A stretch of DNA of 64,000 bases, from contig NZ_JADHDW010000002.1 of the NCBI RefSeq assembly GCF_016820555.1, forward strand, positions 319,736-383,735, given 5' to 3'. The notes under the pieces were generated by a model. That model ran no database searches and was not told where the DNA came from. It saw only the letters and a list, made by a program, of their open reading frames with translations. A program made the position numbers and the translations under genes. Origin of the DNA: Bacillus sp. REN10 (GTDB lineage Bacteria; Bacillota; Bacilli; Bacillales; Domibacillaceae). Positions 48,299-58,029 of the stretch are shown one piece after another (position 1 is the stretch's first letter; the number at the start of each line of letters is the position of its first letter).

Positions 48299-49540
48299 GT
48301 GAAGATTATTATTCAGAAGTTTGGCGGTACATCCGTACGCGATGAAAAAAGCCGTCAAAATGCGAAACGTCATATTGAAAAAGCGCTGAAAGAAGGGTAC
48401 AAGGTAGTCGTAGTGGTATCTGCTATGGGACGAAAAGGAGAACCGTATGCCACCGATACTCTTCTAACCTTAGTGAATGGGCAAGATATGAAGCTATCAG
48501 CAAGAGAGCAAGATATGCTTCTTTCTTGCGGCGAAATTATCTCAAGCCTTGTATTTACTAATATGCTGCTTGACAGCGGCATTTCCGCTTGCGCATTAAA
48601 TGGGGCACAGGCTGGATTCGTCACAAATAGTGAGCATACAAATGCAAAGATTTTAGAAATGAAATGCTCCCGTGTTCGCAAAGAATTAGAGGCGCACGAG
48701 GTTGTCGTTGTTGCTGGTTTTCAAGGAGCGAATGCAGAAGGTGATGTGACAACGCTTGGACGTGGAGGCAGCGATACATCTGCAGCTGCTTTAGGATCTG
48801 CTCTTGGGGCCGATTGGATTGATATTTTTACTGATGTAGAAGGCATTATGACCGCAGATCCTCGGGTAGCTGATAAAGCGAGACCTCTATCTGTTGTCAC
48901 ATATAATGAGGTTTGCAATATGGCTTACCAAGGCGCGAAAGTCATTCATCCACGCGCAATAGAAATCGCGATGCAGGCGAAGGTGCCTGTGCGTATACGG
49001 TCAACTAATTCTGACGGTTTAGGAACACTTGTTACTTCTTTATCAAAGCAAAATCAAGGATCTGACATTAGAGAGCGTTTAGTGACGGGAATTGCTCATG
49101 TATCCGATGTTTCTCAGATTAAAGTACAGGCGAAAAAAGATCAATACAATTTACAGGCTGAAGTATTTAAAGCGATGGCTAACGAGAAAATCAGTGTAGA
49201 TTTTATTAATATTTCTCCAACTGGTGTTGTTTATACGGTTACAGGTAATATGGCTGATCGGGCAGAACAAGTATTAAAAGAGATGGGATATGAACCTGAT
49301 ATTGAGCGAGACTGTGCCAAAGTCTCTGTTGTCGGCGCTGGAATGACAGGAGTTCCAGGGGTAACATCAAAAATTGTTCATGCTCTCTCTGAAAAGAATG
49401 TGAGGATTTTACAGTCTGCTGACAGTCATACAACGATCTGGGTGCTTGTGAAGAATGAACAATTAGTTACAGCGGTCAATGCGCTGCACGATGCTTTTGA
49501 ATTACATGAAGACCACAGTGAATATGAAATAAAGAAGTAA
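48299..49540 (+). CDS. dapG: DapG, aspartokinase I
   Basis: DapG phosphorylates aspartate and in B. subtilis is the diaminopimelate-sensitive isozyme that also serves spore dipicolinate synthesis. The N-terminus IIQKFGGTSVRD and the TLGRGGSDTSAAAL motif mark the kinase, and DVEGIMTADPRV is typical. Two ACT domains occupy about the last 150 residues. Start is GTG 48299, with AGAGGTG upstream. The 413 residues fit. Confidence 0.95.
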   Translation: MKIIIQKFGGTSVRDEKSRQNAKRHIEKALKEGYKVVVVVSAMGRKGEPYATDTLLTLVNGQDMKLSAREQDMLLSCGEIISSLVFTNMLLDSGISACALNGAQAGFVTNSEHTNAKILEMKCSRVRKELEAHEVVVVAGFQGANAEGDVTTLGRGGSDTSAAALGSALGADWIDIFTDVEGIMTADPRVADKARPLSVVTYNEVCNMAYQGAKVIHPRAIEIAMQAKVPVRIRSTNSDGLGTLVTSLSKQNQGSDIRERLVTGIAHVSDVSQIKVQAKKDQYNLQAEVFKAMANEKISVDFINISPTGVVYTVTGNMADRAEQVLKEMGYEPDIERDCAKVSVVGAGMTGVPGVTSKIVHALSEKNVRILQSADSHTTIWVLVKNEQLVTAVNALHDAFELHEDHSEYEIKK

Positions 49541-49562
49541 GCTTGACGGAGGAGGAATCAGT

Positions 49563-50426
49563 ATGATTTCATTCGGACGGGTGTCCACTGCTATGGTGAC
49601 ACCTTTTGATTCAAAAGGAAATATCGATTTTGAAAAGATAACCCAGCTTGTGAATCATTTGATTAACAATGGCACTGATTCTCTTGTTGTTGCTGGAACG
49701 ACAGGAGAATCACCTACTTTGACTGGAGAAGAAAAAGTGGCACTGTTTCGCCATACAGTTGAAGCAGCAGCAGGAAGAGTTCCGGTGATTGCGGGAACGG
49801 GAAGCAACAATACGAAGCAGTCCATTGAGTTAACGAAGAAAGCAGAAGAAGCAGGCGTCGATGCGATTATGCTGGTGGCTCCATATTACAATAAGCCAAA
49901 TCAAGAAGGACTTTATCAGCACTTTAAAACGATTGCTGAATCGACTTCATTACCGGTGATGATCTACAACATTCCTGGTCGTGCCAGTGTGAATATAGCT
50001 CCAGAAACAACGATTAAACTATCAAACATAGCTAATATTGTAGCTGTGAAAGAAGCGAGTGGAAATATTGATGCTGTGACGGAAATTATTGCTGGAACAG
50101 CAGATGATTTTCTTGTGTACAGTGGAGATGATGGGCTGACTCTTCCTGTATTATCAGTGGGAGGAGATGGGGTTGTTTCCGTTGCTTCTCATGTGGTTGG
50201 CAATGAAATGCAACAAATGGTTTCCGCATTTTTAGCAGGAAATTATCAAGAAGCTGCAAAGATTCATCAGCAGCTATTGCCTTTAATTAGAGGGCTATTT
50301 GCCGCACCAAGTCCTGTTCCTGTTAAAACCGCTTTACAATTAAAGGGAATGGATATGGGAAGTGTGCGTTTACCGCTTGTTCCTCTATCAGAAACTGAGA
50401 GAGCAGATTTAATGAAGCTATTATAA
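49563..50426 (+). CDS. dapA: 4-hydroxy-tetrahydrodipicolinate synthase
   Basis: DapA condenses pyruvate and aspartate semialdehyde, making the precursor of diaminopimelate, lysine and, via DpaAB, dipicolinate. The Schiff-base Lys is K163 (VAVKEASG), with Y135 (MIYNIPGR) and R140 in place. GTTGESPTLTGEE is also typical. GGAGGAGG lies before ATG 49563. Its 287 residues are normal. A strong terminator closes the operon. Confidence 0.97.
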   Translation: MISFGRVSTAMVTPFDSKGNIDFEKITQLVNHLINNGTDSLVVAGTTGESPTLTGEEKVALFRHTVEAAAGRVPVIAGTGSNNTKQSIELTKKAEEAGVDAIMLVAPYYNKPNQEGLYQHFKTIAESTSLPVMIYNIPGRASVNIAPETTIKLSNIANIVAVKEASGNIDAVTEIIAGTADDFLVYSGDDGLTLPVLSVGGDGVVSVASHVVGNEMQQMVSAFLAGNYQEAAKIHQQLLPLIRGLFAAPSPVPVKTALQLKGMDMGSVRLPLVPLSETERADLMKLL

Positions 50427-50447
50427 ACAATAGGACTGATCCGAAAT

Positions 50448-50490
50448 AAAAAAGTGTCCGGCTAAGTTGAGTTTAGCTGGGCGCTTTTTT
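50448..50490 (+). terminator. Strong terminator after dapA
   Basis: An 18-bp stem pairs 50448-50465 with 50473-50490 (AAAAAAGTGTCCGGCTAA with TTAGCTGGGCGCTTTTTT), using three G-U pairs and a 7-nt loop. Confidence 0.93.
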
Positions 50491-50637
50491 TATTTTGGCT
50501 ATATGAAACAATGTCATTGATTTTAATCATTTTTTGACTCGCGTTTCATAAAGCTTTCATTGAAAATATGATGAATGCGGCACCTTTTAACCGTTGATCA
50601 TATGGGTTTTTTTCTTTAAAAGAGTAGTGATCTTGAA

Positions 50638-50674
50638 ATGAAGGAAAGATAGTATTGGCTTTACTTTCCTTCAT
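50638..50674 (+). repeat. Perfect 11-bp inverted repeat at the rnjB promoter
   Basis: ATGAAGGAAAG (50638-50648) and CTTTCCTTCAT (50664-50674) are exact reverse complements with a 15-bp spacer. The -35 hexamer lies in the spacer and the right arm lies between -35 and -10. Confidence 0.7.
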
Positions 50675-50684
50675 CTATTATAAT
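50655..50684 (+). promoter_or_regulatory. Sigma-A promoter for rnjB
   Basis: TTGGCT (50655-50660) and a perfect TATAAT (50679-50684), 18 bp apart, about 50 bases before the start codon. Confidence 0.6.
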
Positions 50685-50734
50685 AAGAACAATGGTATAG
50701 GACGGGCTGGTCTTTATATAGGAGGAAGAGTATA

Positions 50735-52402
50735 TTGGGTAAGAGAAAAAATGAAGTAATTAAAGTCATTCCACTTGGTGGAGTTGGCGAAATTGGAAAA
50801 AACATGACGGTCATTGAAGTAGACCAAGAAATTTTTGTAGTAGATACTGGCTTGATGTTTCCTGAAAATGAAATGCTTGGAATCGATATCGTCATTCCAG
50901 ACATTACTTATTTAGTAGAAAACAAAGAGCGGGTGAAGGGGATTTTCCTTACGCATGGTCATGAAGATGCGATTGGTTCTTTAGGATATGTTTTGAAGAA
51001 AATTAAAGCGCCGGTGTACGGAAGCAAGCTAACGATCGCTTTGGCAAAAATGCGCCTTCGTGAAGAAAATGTAAAAGAAGAGGTTAAATACTATACTGTT
51101 CATTCGGATTCCCGTTTGCGTTTTAACGGAGTAGAGGTCACGTTCTTTAGAACAACTCACAGCATCCCGGATTCACTAGGAGTGGCGATTCATACATCAG
51201 AAGGAGCAATTGTCCACACTGGTGAATTTAAGTTTGATCAAGCAGCTAAAGGATTGTATGAACCGGATATTGGGAAGATGGCTCAACTTGGTCAAAACGG
51301 AGTGTTTATGCTATTATCTGATTCCACAGAGGCAGAAAGACCAGGGCATACGACTTCAGAAGCGGTGATTGCCAATCAGCTGTCTGATGCTTTTCATTCG
51401 GCAAAAGGCCGCATTATTGTTGCGTCTTTTGCATCCAATCTTGTTCGTATTCAACAAGTATTTGATGCTGCTTATCGAAATGGCCGCAAAGTGGCTGTTA
51501 GTGGGAAAAGCATGCAACGTGTCAATGATATTGCAATTAAACTTGGCTATTTAAAGGTACAGGAAGATGTCCTGATCAGCTTGCAAGAAATTTCCGAATA
51601 CCCAGATCATCAAATTGTGATATTAACGACGGGGGTACAAGGAGAGCCGATTGAAGCACTGCAAAAAATGGCAAAAGGCACAAATAAATTAGTTAAAATC
51701 AAAAAAGGCGATTCAGTGTTAATTACAGCTACACCTTCACCAGGGCTAGAATTATTGCTTGTGAAAACGGTTGATTTACTGTATCGCGCAGGTGCCAATG
51801 TACTGACAGGTAAGAAAAAAGCACATGTATCAGGACATGGTTTCCAAGAAGATTTGAAATTTATGCTGAATTTGATGAAGCCAAAATATTTTCTTCCAAT
51901 TCAAGGGGAATATCGCATGTTAAAAGCGCATGCGAAGCTAGCTGTGCAAGTGGGTGTGCCTGAAGAGAATATCGTGATACCGGATAAAGGTGACGTCATT
52001 GAGTATAAAAATGACAAGCTCCGCGTAGCTTCCAAAGTCCCTGCCGGAAATGTGCTCATTGACGGAATTGGAGTAGGAGATGTCGGAAACATCGTGTTAC
52101 GCGACCGGAAGCTCCTTTCTCAAGATGGGATCTTCATTGTTGTGATTACATTAAGCAAAAAAGAAAAGCGGATCGTTTCCGGTCCTGAAATTATTTCACG
52201 CGGGTTCGTCTACGTGAGAGAATCAGAGAAATTAATGGAACAATCGACTAAATTGATTACAGATATTGTTGAAAAAAATATGGCCGGGGAATCATTTGAA
52301 TGGTCAAGCATTAAACAAGATGTAAGAGATCAGCTGAACGCTTTTCTATTTGAAAAAACAAAACGCCGCCCGATGATTTTACCTATTATCATGGAAGTAT
52401 AA
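50735..52402 (+). CDS. rnjB: Ribonuclease J2
   Basis: RNase J2 is the less active partner in the RNase J1/J2 complex for mRNA decay and 5' processing. The metallo-beta-lactamase and beta-CASP folds are visible, with GGVGEIGKNM, VVDTGLMFPE, FFRTTHSIPDSLGVAI, IVASFASNLVRIQQ and the late HVSGHGFQED. The metal motif reads HGHEDA (H74, H76, D78, A79) where RNase J1 has a His at the last place. This agrees with J2 rather than J1. Start is TTG 50735 after AGGAGGAAGAG. The length is 555 residues. Confidence 0.94.
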   Translation: MGKRKNEVIKVIPLGGVGEIGKNMTVIEVDQEIFVVDTGLMFPENEMLGIDIVIPDITYLVENKERVKGIFLTHGHEDAIGSLGYVLKKIKAPVYGSKLTIALAKMRLREENVKEEVKYYTVHSDSRLRFNGVEVTFFRTTHSIPDSLGVAIHTSEGAIVHTGEFKFDQAAKGLYEPDIGKMAQLGQNGVFMLLSDSTEAERPGHTTSEAVIANQLSDAFHSAKGRIIVASFASNLVRIQQVFDAAYRNGRKVAVSGKSMQRVNDIAIKLGYLKVQEDVLISLQEISEYPDHQIVILTTGVQGEPIEALQKMAKGTNKLVKIKKGDSVLITATPSPGLELLLVKTVDLLYRAGANVLTGKKKAHVSGHGFQEDLKFMLNLMKPKYFLPIQGEYRMLKAHAKLAVQVGVPEENIVIPDKGDVIEYKNDKLRVASKVPAGNVLIDGIGVGDVGNIVLRDRKLLSQDGIFIVVITLSKKEKRIVSGPEIISRGFVYVRESEKLMEQSTKLITDIVEKNMAGESFEWSSIKQDVRDQLNAFLFEKTKRRPMILPIIMEV

Positions 52403-52419
52403 AGAAGCAGCTTAACGAT

Positions 52420-52452
52420 AAAAAATGAATCTCTATGGTTCATTTTTTTTTT
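52420..52452 (+). terminator. Rho-independent terminator after rnjB
   Basis: AAAAAATGAAT (52420-52430) pairs with GTTCATTTTTT (52438-52448), closing with a G-U pair around a 7-nt loop, followed by T. Confidence 0.88.
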
Positions 52453-52537
52453 GCATTGATACCATATTCTGCTTTGTATTATTTCAAGAAAAAAGAAAAA
52501 AATAATTATATTCGTTCTTAGAAAGGAGAAAAGGGGT

Positions 52538-53284
52538 ATGAGTGCTGATAAGAGGCTAATTGGAGAAGAAACAGGGCCGATGGAAGAAGAGCAAACAAAG
52601 ACGGAGTCCTCTTTAGTTGAAACAATTCAACAATTAGGACAGACAAATGTGCCGCAGCTTCCTAAGGACACATCTATTCATTGTTTAACGATTGTTGGTC
52701 AAATTGAGGGGCATATACAGCTTCCTCCGCAAAATAAGACGACAAAATATGAACATATCATTCCGCAAATTGTCGCGATTGAACAAAACCCAGAGATTAA
52801 AGGCCTCCTCATTGTATTAAATACGGTTGGAGGAGATGTGGAAGCAGGGCTTGCAATTTCTGAAATGCTCGCTTCTTTATCGAAGCCCACTGTATCGATT
52901 GTACTTGGTGGAGGGCATTCGATCGGCGTTCCGATTGCGGTTTCTTGTGATTATAGTTTTATTGCACAGACAGCAACGATGACCATTCACCCGATTCGCT
53001 TAACAGGACTTGTAATTGGTGTTCCACAAAGCTTTGAATACTTAGATAAGATGCAGGAGCGAGTCATTAAATTTGTAACAAAGCATTCGTCTATTCAAGA
53101 AGAGACATTTAAAGATCTCATGTTTGCCAAAGGGAATTTAACGAGAGATATTGGAACAAATGTTGTTGGAGAGGACGCGGTTTCTTGCGGATTGATTAAT
53201 GAGGTTGGGGGAATTGGTCAGGCCATGAAAAAATTAAATGAACTGATTAAAGAGAATGAACAGAATGGAAAGATGGTTCAATGA
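52538..53284 (+). CDS. tepA: TepA (YmfB), ClpP-like spore protease
   Basis: A ClpP-class serine protease of 248 residues. In B. subtilis TepA is linked to sporulation and germination (small acid-soluble protein breakdown) and was first named for protein translocation. The catalytic Ser is S128 (GGGHSIG), and the His is H151 (MTIHPIR). The substrate-strand motif [15 protein letters not shown] is present. GAAAGGAGAAAAGG lies before ATG 52538. It overlaps ylzJ by 4 bases. I see no convincing promoter in the 85-base gap after the rnjB terminator. Confidence 0.93.
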   Translation: MSADKRLIGEETGPMEEEQTKTESSLVETIQQLGQTNVPQLPKDTSIHCLTIVGQIEGHIQLPPQNKTTKYEHIIPQIVAIEQNPEIKGLLIVLNTVGGDVEAGLAISEMLASLSKPTVSIVLGGGHSIGVPIAVSCDYSFIAQTATMTIHPIRLTGLVIGVPQSFEYLDKMQERVIKFVTKHSSIQEETFKDLMFAKGNLTRDIGTNVVGEDAVSCGLINEVGGIGQAMKKLNELIKENEQNGKMVQ

Positions 53285-53493
53285 TTTTATACACAATGAT
53301 GCCAGTGGAGTCCATTTTTCCTCATTCTGAGACTGGAGATGAGGTTGAACTAATTGATTGGCAAGGCGTTCCCTTATATGTTCAAAAAGCGGAAAATTAT
53401 TATCGGGTCATTCGTGTAGCGAGCACCAATCCTAATGACTTTTTAAATGAAAAAATCACTCCAGGTAGCATGATTTCTCTTTCAACATATTAG
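53281..53493 (+). CDS. ylzJ: YlzJ-like small protein
   Basis: A 70-residue protein beginning [14 protein letters not shown], the YlzJ signature, and ending with a Ser/Thr-rich segment. Its function is unknown, but it consistently follows tepA in spore-formers. The ATG overlaps the tepA stop (ATGA), so the two are probably co-translated. Confidence 0.88.
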   Translation: MILYTMMPVESIFPHSETGDEVELIDWQGVPLYVQKAENYYRVIRVASTNPNDFLNEKITPGSMISLSTY

Positions 53494-53510
53494 ATGAATA
53501 CGAACAAATA

Positions 53511-53519
53511 TGCTATAAT
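53511..53519 (+). promoter_or_regulatory. Extended -10 promoter for spoIIIE
   Basis: TGCTATAAT is a perfect extended -10 element. The -35 region is weak (TAGATG at 17-bp spacing), which extended -10 promoters tolerate. Confidence 0.6.
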
Positions 53520-53525
53520 ATAATG

Positions 53526-53555
53526 AGCAGCCAGCGCGGCTGCTTTCTTGTTTTT
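53526..53555 (+). terminator. Hairpin with T tract at the expected spoIIIE transcript start
   Basis: AGCAGCC (53526-53532) pairs with GGCTGCT (53538-53544) around AGCGC, then TTCTTGTTTTT. It can end the tepA-ylzJ transcript, yet it begins about 7 bases after the -10 element and so would form the 5' end of the spoIIIE mRNA. Confidence 0.75.
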
Positions 53556-53582
53556 GTGAAATCTATAGAGTGGGTGGTTGCT

Positions 53583-55889
53583 ATGGCTAGAAAAAAAAAG
53601 AGATCGTCCCGGCAGACTAAAAAAGCACCACAAATAAAAGAAACGATCAAATTAGAATTGATTGGGATTGTCATGATTGCCTTAAGTTTAATCGGAATTA
53701 TTCAGCTTGGAGCAGTAGGAAAAGCGTTTATCTACTTTTTCCGTTTTTTCTTTGGGCAGTGGTTTATGGTTGGTTTTATTAGTGTGATGGCTTATGCGAG
53801 TTATATGATGTTTAAAAGAGAAAAACCATTTCTCTTTCAAAGAAGATTAGTAGGATTATATACAATCTTGATTAGTATGCTACTCCTTAGCCATGTTAAG
53901 TTATTTGAATTGCTCGGAAACGGTCGTTCGTTTGAACAACCGAGTGTGTTAATTAATACGTGGAACTTATTTTGGATGGAAGTGAAAGAAGGAACAGGTG
54001 CATCGAGTGATCTCGGCGGCGGAATAGTTGGAGCTTTATTATTTTCCGTTACGTACTTTTTGTTTGATACACTAGGTACTAGAATTTGTAGCTTTGTTCT
54101 TATTTTAATTGGAATGATCTTAATTACTGGCAAATCTTTCAGTGAATTATTTGGCCGATTCTTTGTTGTTGGCAGAACATTTTTAAGCCAGCAATGGGCA
54201 GCTTTTCTGCAAGATATGAAAGAGTGGACACGTGAAAGAAAAGCGAAGAAAAAAGATCACGAACTGGACGCTCCAGTCAAAATAAAGGATCATCAGCAAG
54301 TAGTAGAAGAAGCGAATGAAGACGATCCATTGGCCGATGAACCGATTATTTCGAGTTTTGCGGAACGTGCTTATTCAGAAGATCCTCCAGAGGATGTCAT
54401 TCCAACAGAGAAACAGAAAAAGGATATTGCAGAGGAAAGTGTTCCGGCCATTACCTTTACCGAAGTGGAAAATAAAGACTATACACTTCCGCCTCTGAAA
54501 CTATTAAAAAGGCCGAAGCAAACAGATCAAAGCAGGGAATATCAGCTGATTCATGCCAATGCGGCGAAACTAGAACGAACGTTTCAAAGCTTTGGGGTCA
54601 AAGCAAAAGTAACGCAAGTTCATTTAGGTCCAGCAGTGACGAAATACGAAGTGCATCCAGATGTAGGAGTCAAAGTAAGTAAAATCGTTAGTTTAAGCGA
54701 TGATTTAGCCTTAGCTTTGGCAGCGAAAGATATTCGAATGGAAGCGCCGATCCCAGGTAAATCAGCGATTGGTATTGAAGTGCCAAACTCGGAAGTGGCG
54801 ATGGTATCTTTGCGTGAGGTATTAGAAGCGAATGCGAATGAAAAGCCTAATTCTAAACTGATGATTGCTTTTGGCCGGGATATCACTGGTGAAGCAGTGT
54901 CTGCAGAATTGAATAAAATGCCACATTTACTCGTAGCCGGAGCAACAGGCAGTGGAAAAAGTGTTTGTATTAACGGCATCATTACGAGCATTTTAATGAG
55001 AGCGAAACCGCATGAAGTCAAGCTGATGATGATTGATCCGAAAATGGTTGAGCTGAATGTATATAACGGCATTCCACATTTGCTTGCTCCGGTTGTGACA
55101 GATGCTAAAAAGGCCTCCCAAGCATTAAAAAAAGTTGTCGGCGAAATGGAGCGGCGCTATGATTTATTCTCGCATAGCGGGACAAGAAATATTGAAGGTT
55201 ATAATGAACATATTAGACGAGAGAATCAAGAAACAGGAGAGAAGCAGCCGTATCTTCCGTATATTGTTGTTATTGTTGATGAGTTAGCGGATTTAATGAT
55301 GGTCGCTTCGAGCGATGTGGAAGACTCGATTACTCGGTTGGCTCAAATGGCAAGGGCCGCTGGAATTCATTTAATTATCGCAACGCAACGTCCATCGGTT
55401 GATGTCATTACAGGAGTCATCAAAGCGAATATTCCATCTAGAATCGCTTTCGCTGTTTCTTCCATGACCGACTCCAGAACGATTTTAGATATGGGGGGAG
55501 CAGAAAAGCTATTAGGGAGAGGAGATATGCTATTTTTCCCTGTCGGTGCTTCTAAACCCATTCGCGTGCAAGGAGCTTTTTTATCAGATGAGGAAGTAGA
55601 AGTTGTTGTTGACTATGTGATTTCTCAACAAAAAGCGCAATATCAAGAAGATATGATTCCGGAAGATGTTCCTGAACAAACCTCTCAAGTGGCAGATCAA
55701 TTATACGAAGAGGCTGTTCAGCTTGTTGCTGAAATGCAGACAGCCTCAGTTTCGATGTTACAACGTCGCTTTCGCATCGGTTATAGCCGAGCTGCTAGGC
55801 TCATTGATGAAATGGAGCTGAGGGGAGTAGTAGGTCCTTATGAAGGTAGCAAGCCGCGAAATGTGTTAGTTCCAAAACCAGAGGAATAA
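53583..55889 (+). CDS. spoIIIE: SpoIIIE, FtsK-family DNA translocase
   Basis: SpoIIIE pumps the chromosome into the forespore and clears DNA trapped at septa. The N-terminal part has four transmembrane helices (to about residue 170). A charged Glu/Lys-rich linker to about residue 330 precedes the motor. Walker A is GATGSGKS at residues 453-460, Walker B is [12 protein letters not shown], and the C-terminal gamma winged-helix domain ([22 protein letters not shown]) recognises DNA polarity sequences. The frame begins at 53523, inside the hairpin; ATG 53583 after GGGTGG gives MARKKKRSS and 768 residues, close to B. subtilis SpoIIIE. Confidence 0.96.
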   Translation: MARKKKRSSRQTKKAPQIKETIKLELIGIVMIALSLIGIIQLGAVGKAFIYFFRFFFGQWFMVGFISVMAYASYMMFKREKPFLFQRRLVGLYTILISMLLLSHVKLFELLGNGRSFEQPSVLINTWNLFWMEVKEGTGASSDLGGGIVGALLFSVTYFLFDTLGTRICSFVLILIGMILITGKSFSELFGRFFVVGRTFLSQQWAAFLQDMKEWTRERKAKKKDHELDAPVKIKDHQQVVEEANEDDPLADEPIISSFAERAYSEDPPEDVIPTEKQKKDIAEESVPAITFTEVENKDYTLPPLKLLKRPKQTDQSREYQLIHANAAKLERTFQSFGVKAKVTQVHLGPAVTKYEVHPDVGVKVSKIVSLSDDLALALAAKDIRMEAPIPGKSAIGIEVPNSEVAMVSLREVLEANANEKPNSKLMIAFGRDITGEAVSAELNKMPHLLVAGATGSGKSVCINGIITSILMRAKPHEVKLMMIDPKMVELNVYNGIPHLLAPVVTDAKKASQALKKVVGEMERRYDLFSHSGTRNIEGYNEHIRRENQETGEKQPYLPYIVVIVDELADLMMVASSDVEDSITRLAQMARAAGIHLIIATQRPSVDVITGVIKANIPSRIAFAVSSMTDSRTILDMGGAEKLLGRGDMLFFPVGASKPIRVQGAFLSDEEVEVVVDYVISQQKAQYQEDMIPEDVPEQTSQVADQLYEEAVQLVAEMQTASVSMLQRRFRIGYSRAARLIDEMELRGVVGPYEGSKPRNVLVPKPEE

Positions 55890-55892
55890 TGT

Positions 55893-55928
55893 AAAAACGC
55901 CTAAATGGACATGTTTAGGCGTTTTTTT
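55893..55928 (+). terminator. Rho-independent terminator after spoIIIE
   Basis: AAAAACGCCTAAA (55893-55905) pairs perfectly with TTTAGGCGTTTTT (55914-55926) and is followed by more T; the loop is 8 nt. Confidence 0.94.
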
Positions 55929-56055
55929 CTTAGATAAATGGGTAAATAGTAAGAGAGAAGGACGTTGTTTTTTGAAAGGGATTTCAGTTTTGTCAAGACG
56001 TGAAATGTAAAAAATAAATAATTTTAAACAATTTGCGATAATAAGCGAATACATC

Positions 56056-56084
56056 TTTTCAAGAATGATAAAAAGTGCTATCTT
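56056..56084 (+). promoter_or_regulatory. Promoter of the GntR-family gene
   Basis: TTTTCA (56056-56061) and TATCTT (56079-56084) are 17 bp apart, and a TG extends the -10 (TGCTATCTT). The rest of the 222-base gap after the spoIIIE terminator is AT-rich with no gene. Confidence 0.5.
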
Positions 56085-56108
56085 AAAAGAAATTAGTAGA
56101 AATGTTAT

Positions 56109-56126
56109 ACATCAGAGGTCTGATGT
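56109..56126 (+). promoter_or_regulatory. Palindromic candidate operator before the GntR gene
   Basis: ACATCAGA-GG-TCTGATGT has perfect 8-bp arms. It lies just downstream of the predicted transcript start and about 25 bases before the start codon. The size and symmetry fit a dimeric GntR/HutC repressor site acting as a roadblock. Confidence 0.55.
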
Positions 56127-56150
56127 CTTCAGGGAGAGGGTGGTTGTTGA

Positions 56151-56876
56151 ATGACGATTAAATCGGATAGCAGACATCTATACCTGCAAGTCATTGATCA
56201 TTTAAAACGTGATATTGAAGTAGGTATTTACAAAGAAAAAGAAAAACTTCCTTCTGAATTTGAATTGGCGAAACAATTAGGTGTGAGTCGAGCAACGTTA
56301 AGAGAAGCATTGCGAATTTTAGAAGAAGAAAATGTCATTATCCGCAGACATGGAGTAGGAACCTTTGTTAATTCCAAGCCTCTTTTTACATCAGGAATTG
56401 AACAGTTAACAAGCGTGACCAATATGATTATTCAAGCGGAGATGGAACCAGGTACTATTTTCTTAAGTTCAGGCACTCAAAGTCCGACAGAAGAAGATCA
56501 GCGGCGATTTCATTGTCGTCCAGACGAAGAAATTGTGGTCGTTGAGCGTGTAAGAACAGCGAATGGTGAACCCGTTGTTTACTGTCTCGACAAAATTCCC
56601 GCTCGTTTTTTTCCAGAGGATTATAATTATCAAGATGAATCGTTATTTTCGGTGCTTGATCGGATAGGGAAGCGAAAAATTTCTCATGCGGTGGCTCAAA
56701 TCGAACCATTTGGGTATCATGAAAAGGTATCCCCTATTCTTGAGTGTGATCCTGAAACCGCTTTACTTTTGTTAAAACAGCTTCACTATGATGAGCTGGA
56801 CGAGCCTATTTTATACTCAATGAACTATTTTAAAGCGGATAAGTTCAGCTTTCATGTCTTAAGAAAGAGGATTTAA
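56151..56876 (+). CDS. ymfC: GntR/HutC-family regulator with UTRA domain
   Basis: A 241-residue transcription factor. The winged helix-turn-helix is at about residues 10-75 ([20 protein letters not shown], then RRHGVGTFV). The C-terminal UTRA ligand domain follows ([19 protein letters not shown], and the closing [18 protein letters not shown]). The ATG at 56151 follows GAGAGGGTGG. It corresponds to ymfC by position. A palindrome in its own leader suggests autoregulation, and the transporter genes downstream are likely targets, but the ligand cannot be told from sequence. Confidence 0.9.
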   Translation: MTIKSDSRHLYLQVIDHLKRDIEVGIYKEKEKLPSEFELAKQLGVSRATLREALRILEEENVIIRRHGVGTFVNSKPLFTSGIEQLTSVTNMIIQAEMEPGTIFLSSGTQSPTEEDQRRFHCRPDEEIVVVERVRTANGEPVVYCLDKIPARFFPEDYNYQDESLFSVLDRIGKRKISHAVAQIEPFGYHEKVSPILECDPETALLLLKQLHYDELDEPILYSMNYFKADKFSFHVLRKRI

Positions 56877-56901
56877 CATTGTGTAACATTTCTACTACAT
56901 T
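56873..56901 (+). promoter_or_regulatory. Candidate promoter for the BMP lipoprotein gene
   Basis: TTAACA (56873-56878) and TACATT (56896-56901), 17 bp apart, overlap the GntR stop codon. No copy of the ATCAGA palindrome is visible here. Confidence 0.45.
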
Positions 56902-56927
56902 TAAATCATTATTGAGGAGGTATTTTA

Positions 56928-58013
56928 ATGAAAAAGCGTAAATTTGGTCTTGCGATGTCACTTGTTCTTGCTGCGGGCACAATGCTAGGCGCATGCGGCG
57001 GCGGAGACAAGGAAAAAAGCACAGAAGAAAAAGGCGGTAAAAAAGAAGATCAGTTTACCGTTGCGATGGTAACTGATGTAGGTGGGGTAGATGATAAATC
57101 ATTTAACCAATCTGCGTGGGAAGGTCTTCAAGCGTTTGGGAAAGACAACGGCATGGAAAAAGGTACAAACGGTTATGACTACATTCAATCAAAAAGTGAT
57201 ACCGATTACAAAACAAACTTAAACACGGCTGTTCGCAATAAATTTGATTTAATTTACGGAATCGGTTACAAATTAAAACCGGCAATTGAGGAAGTAGCTA
57301 AACAACGTAAAGACAGTCATTTTGTTATCGTTGACGACCAAATTGAAGGTGTTGACAACGTGGCAAGCGTAACTTTTAAAGAGCATGAAGGTTCTTTCTT
57401 AGTTGGTGTAGCGGCTGGTTTAACAACGAAATCGAATAAAGTCGGTTTCATCGGCGGAACAGACAGTGTTTTAATTAACAAATTTGCGGCTGGTTTTGAA
57501 GCAGGTGTGAAGGCGGTTAATCCAAAAGCAAGTGTGAAAATTGAATTCGCTGGTGCGTTTGATAAAGCGGATAAAGGTCAGCAAATGGCATCCGCTATGT
57601 ACTCTTCAGGCATTGATGTTATTTACCATGCGGCAGGTGCAACAGGTAACGGTGTATTCACAGAAGCAAAAGGTTTGAAACAAAAAGATCCAAACAAAGA
57701 TTATTGGGTAATCGGTGTAGACCGTGACCAGGCAGAAGAAGGTAAAGTGAACGTTAAAGGCAAAGAAATGAATGTTACATTAACGTCTATGGTTAAACGC
57801 GTAGACATCGCAGTAAAAGATTTAGCAACAAAAGCAAAAGACGGCAAGTTCCCTGGTGGAGAAGTGATTGAGTATGGACTTGAAGATGGAGCAGTGAGCA
57901 TTGCACCAACTCAAGATAACTTATCAGATGATGTGAAGAAAGCTGTAGAAGAATGGACAACGAAAATTAAAAATGGCGAAGTAAAAGTGCCAGTTAAGCC
58001 AGAAGGAAAATAA
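56928..58013 (+). CDS. BMP-family nucleoside-binding lipoprotein
   Basis: The 361-residue precursor has a lipoprotein signal peptide with lipobox LGAC at residues 20-23, so the mature protein is anchored outside the membrane by C23. The mature part begins with a Gly/Lys/Glu linker, then the BMP/Med fold: [39 protein letters not shown] and [16 protein letters not shown]-family proteins bind purine nucleosides for the ABC transporter encoded just downstream; the likely B. subtilis counterpart is nupN, whose locus is elsewhere. AGGAGG precedes ATG 56928. A terminator follows, which would raise its expression above that of the permease. Confidence 0.92.
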   Translation: MKKRKFGLAMSLVLAAGTMLGACGGGDKEKSTEEKGGKKEDQFTVAMVTDVGGVDDKSFNQSAWEGLQAFGKDNGMEKGTNGYDYIQSKSDTDYKTNLNTAVRNKFDLIYGIGYKLKPAIEEVAKQRKDSHFVIVDDQIEGVDNVASVTFKEHEGSFLVGVAAGLTTKSNKVGFIGGTDSVLINKFAAGFEAGVKAVNPKASVKIEFAGAFDKADKGQQMASAMYSSGIDVIYHAAGATGNGVFTEAKGLKQKDPNKDYWVIGVDRDQAEEGKVNVKGKEMNVTLTSMVKRVDIAVKDLATKAKDGKFPGGEVIEYGLEDGAVSIAPTQDNLSDDVKKAVEEWTTKIKNGEVKVPVKPEGK

Positions 58014-58029
58014 GCAATTGATGTATGAA

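Larger units (their letters stand above)
50427..50734 (+). other. 308-base intergenic region between dapA and rnjB
   Basis: It holds the dapA terminator, an inverted pair TATGAAAC/GTTTCATA (50502-50509 and 50543-50550), a perfect 11-bp inverted repeat (50638-50674) and a sigma-A-like promoter. I see no open reading frame with a ribosome site here. Confidence 0.7.

Noticed and set aside
54620-55072. 150-codon open frame on the - strand
   Set aside because: Antisense to the spoIIIE motor domain; no start signal or recognisable motif.
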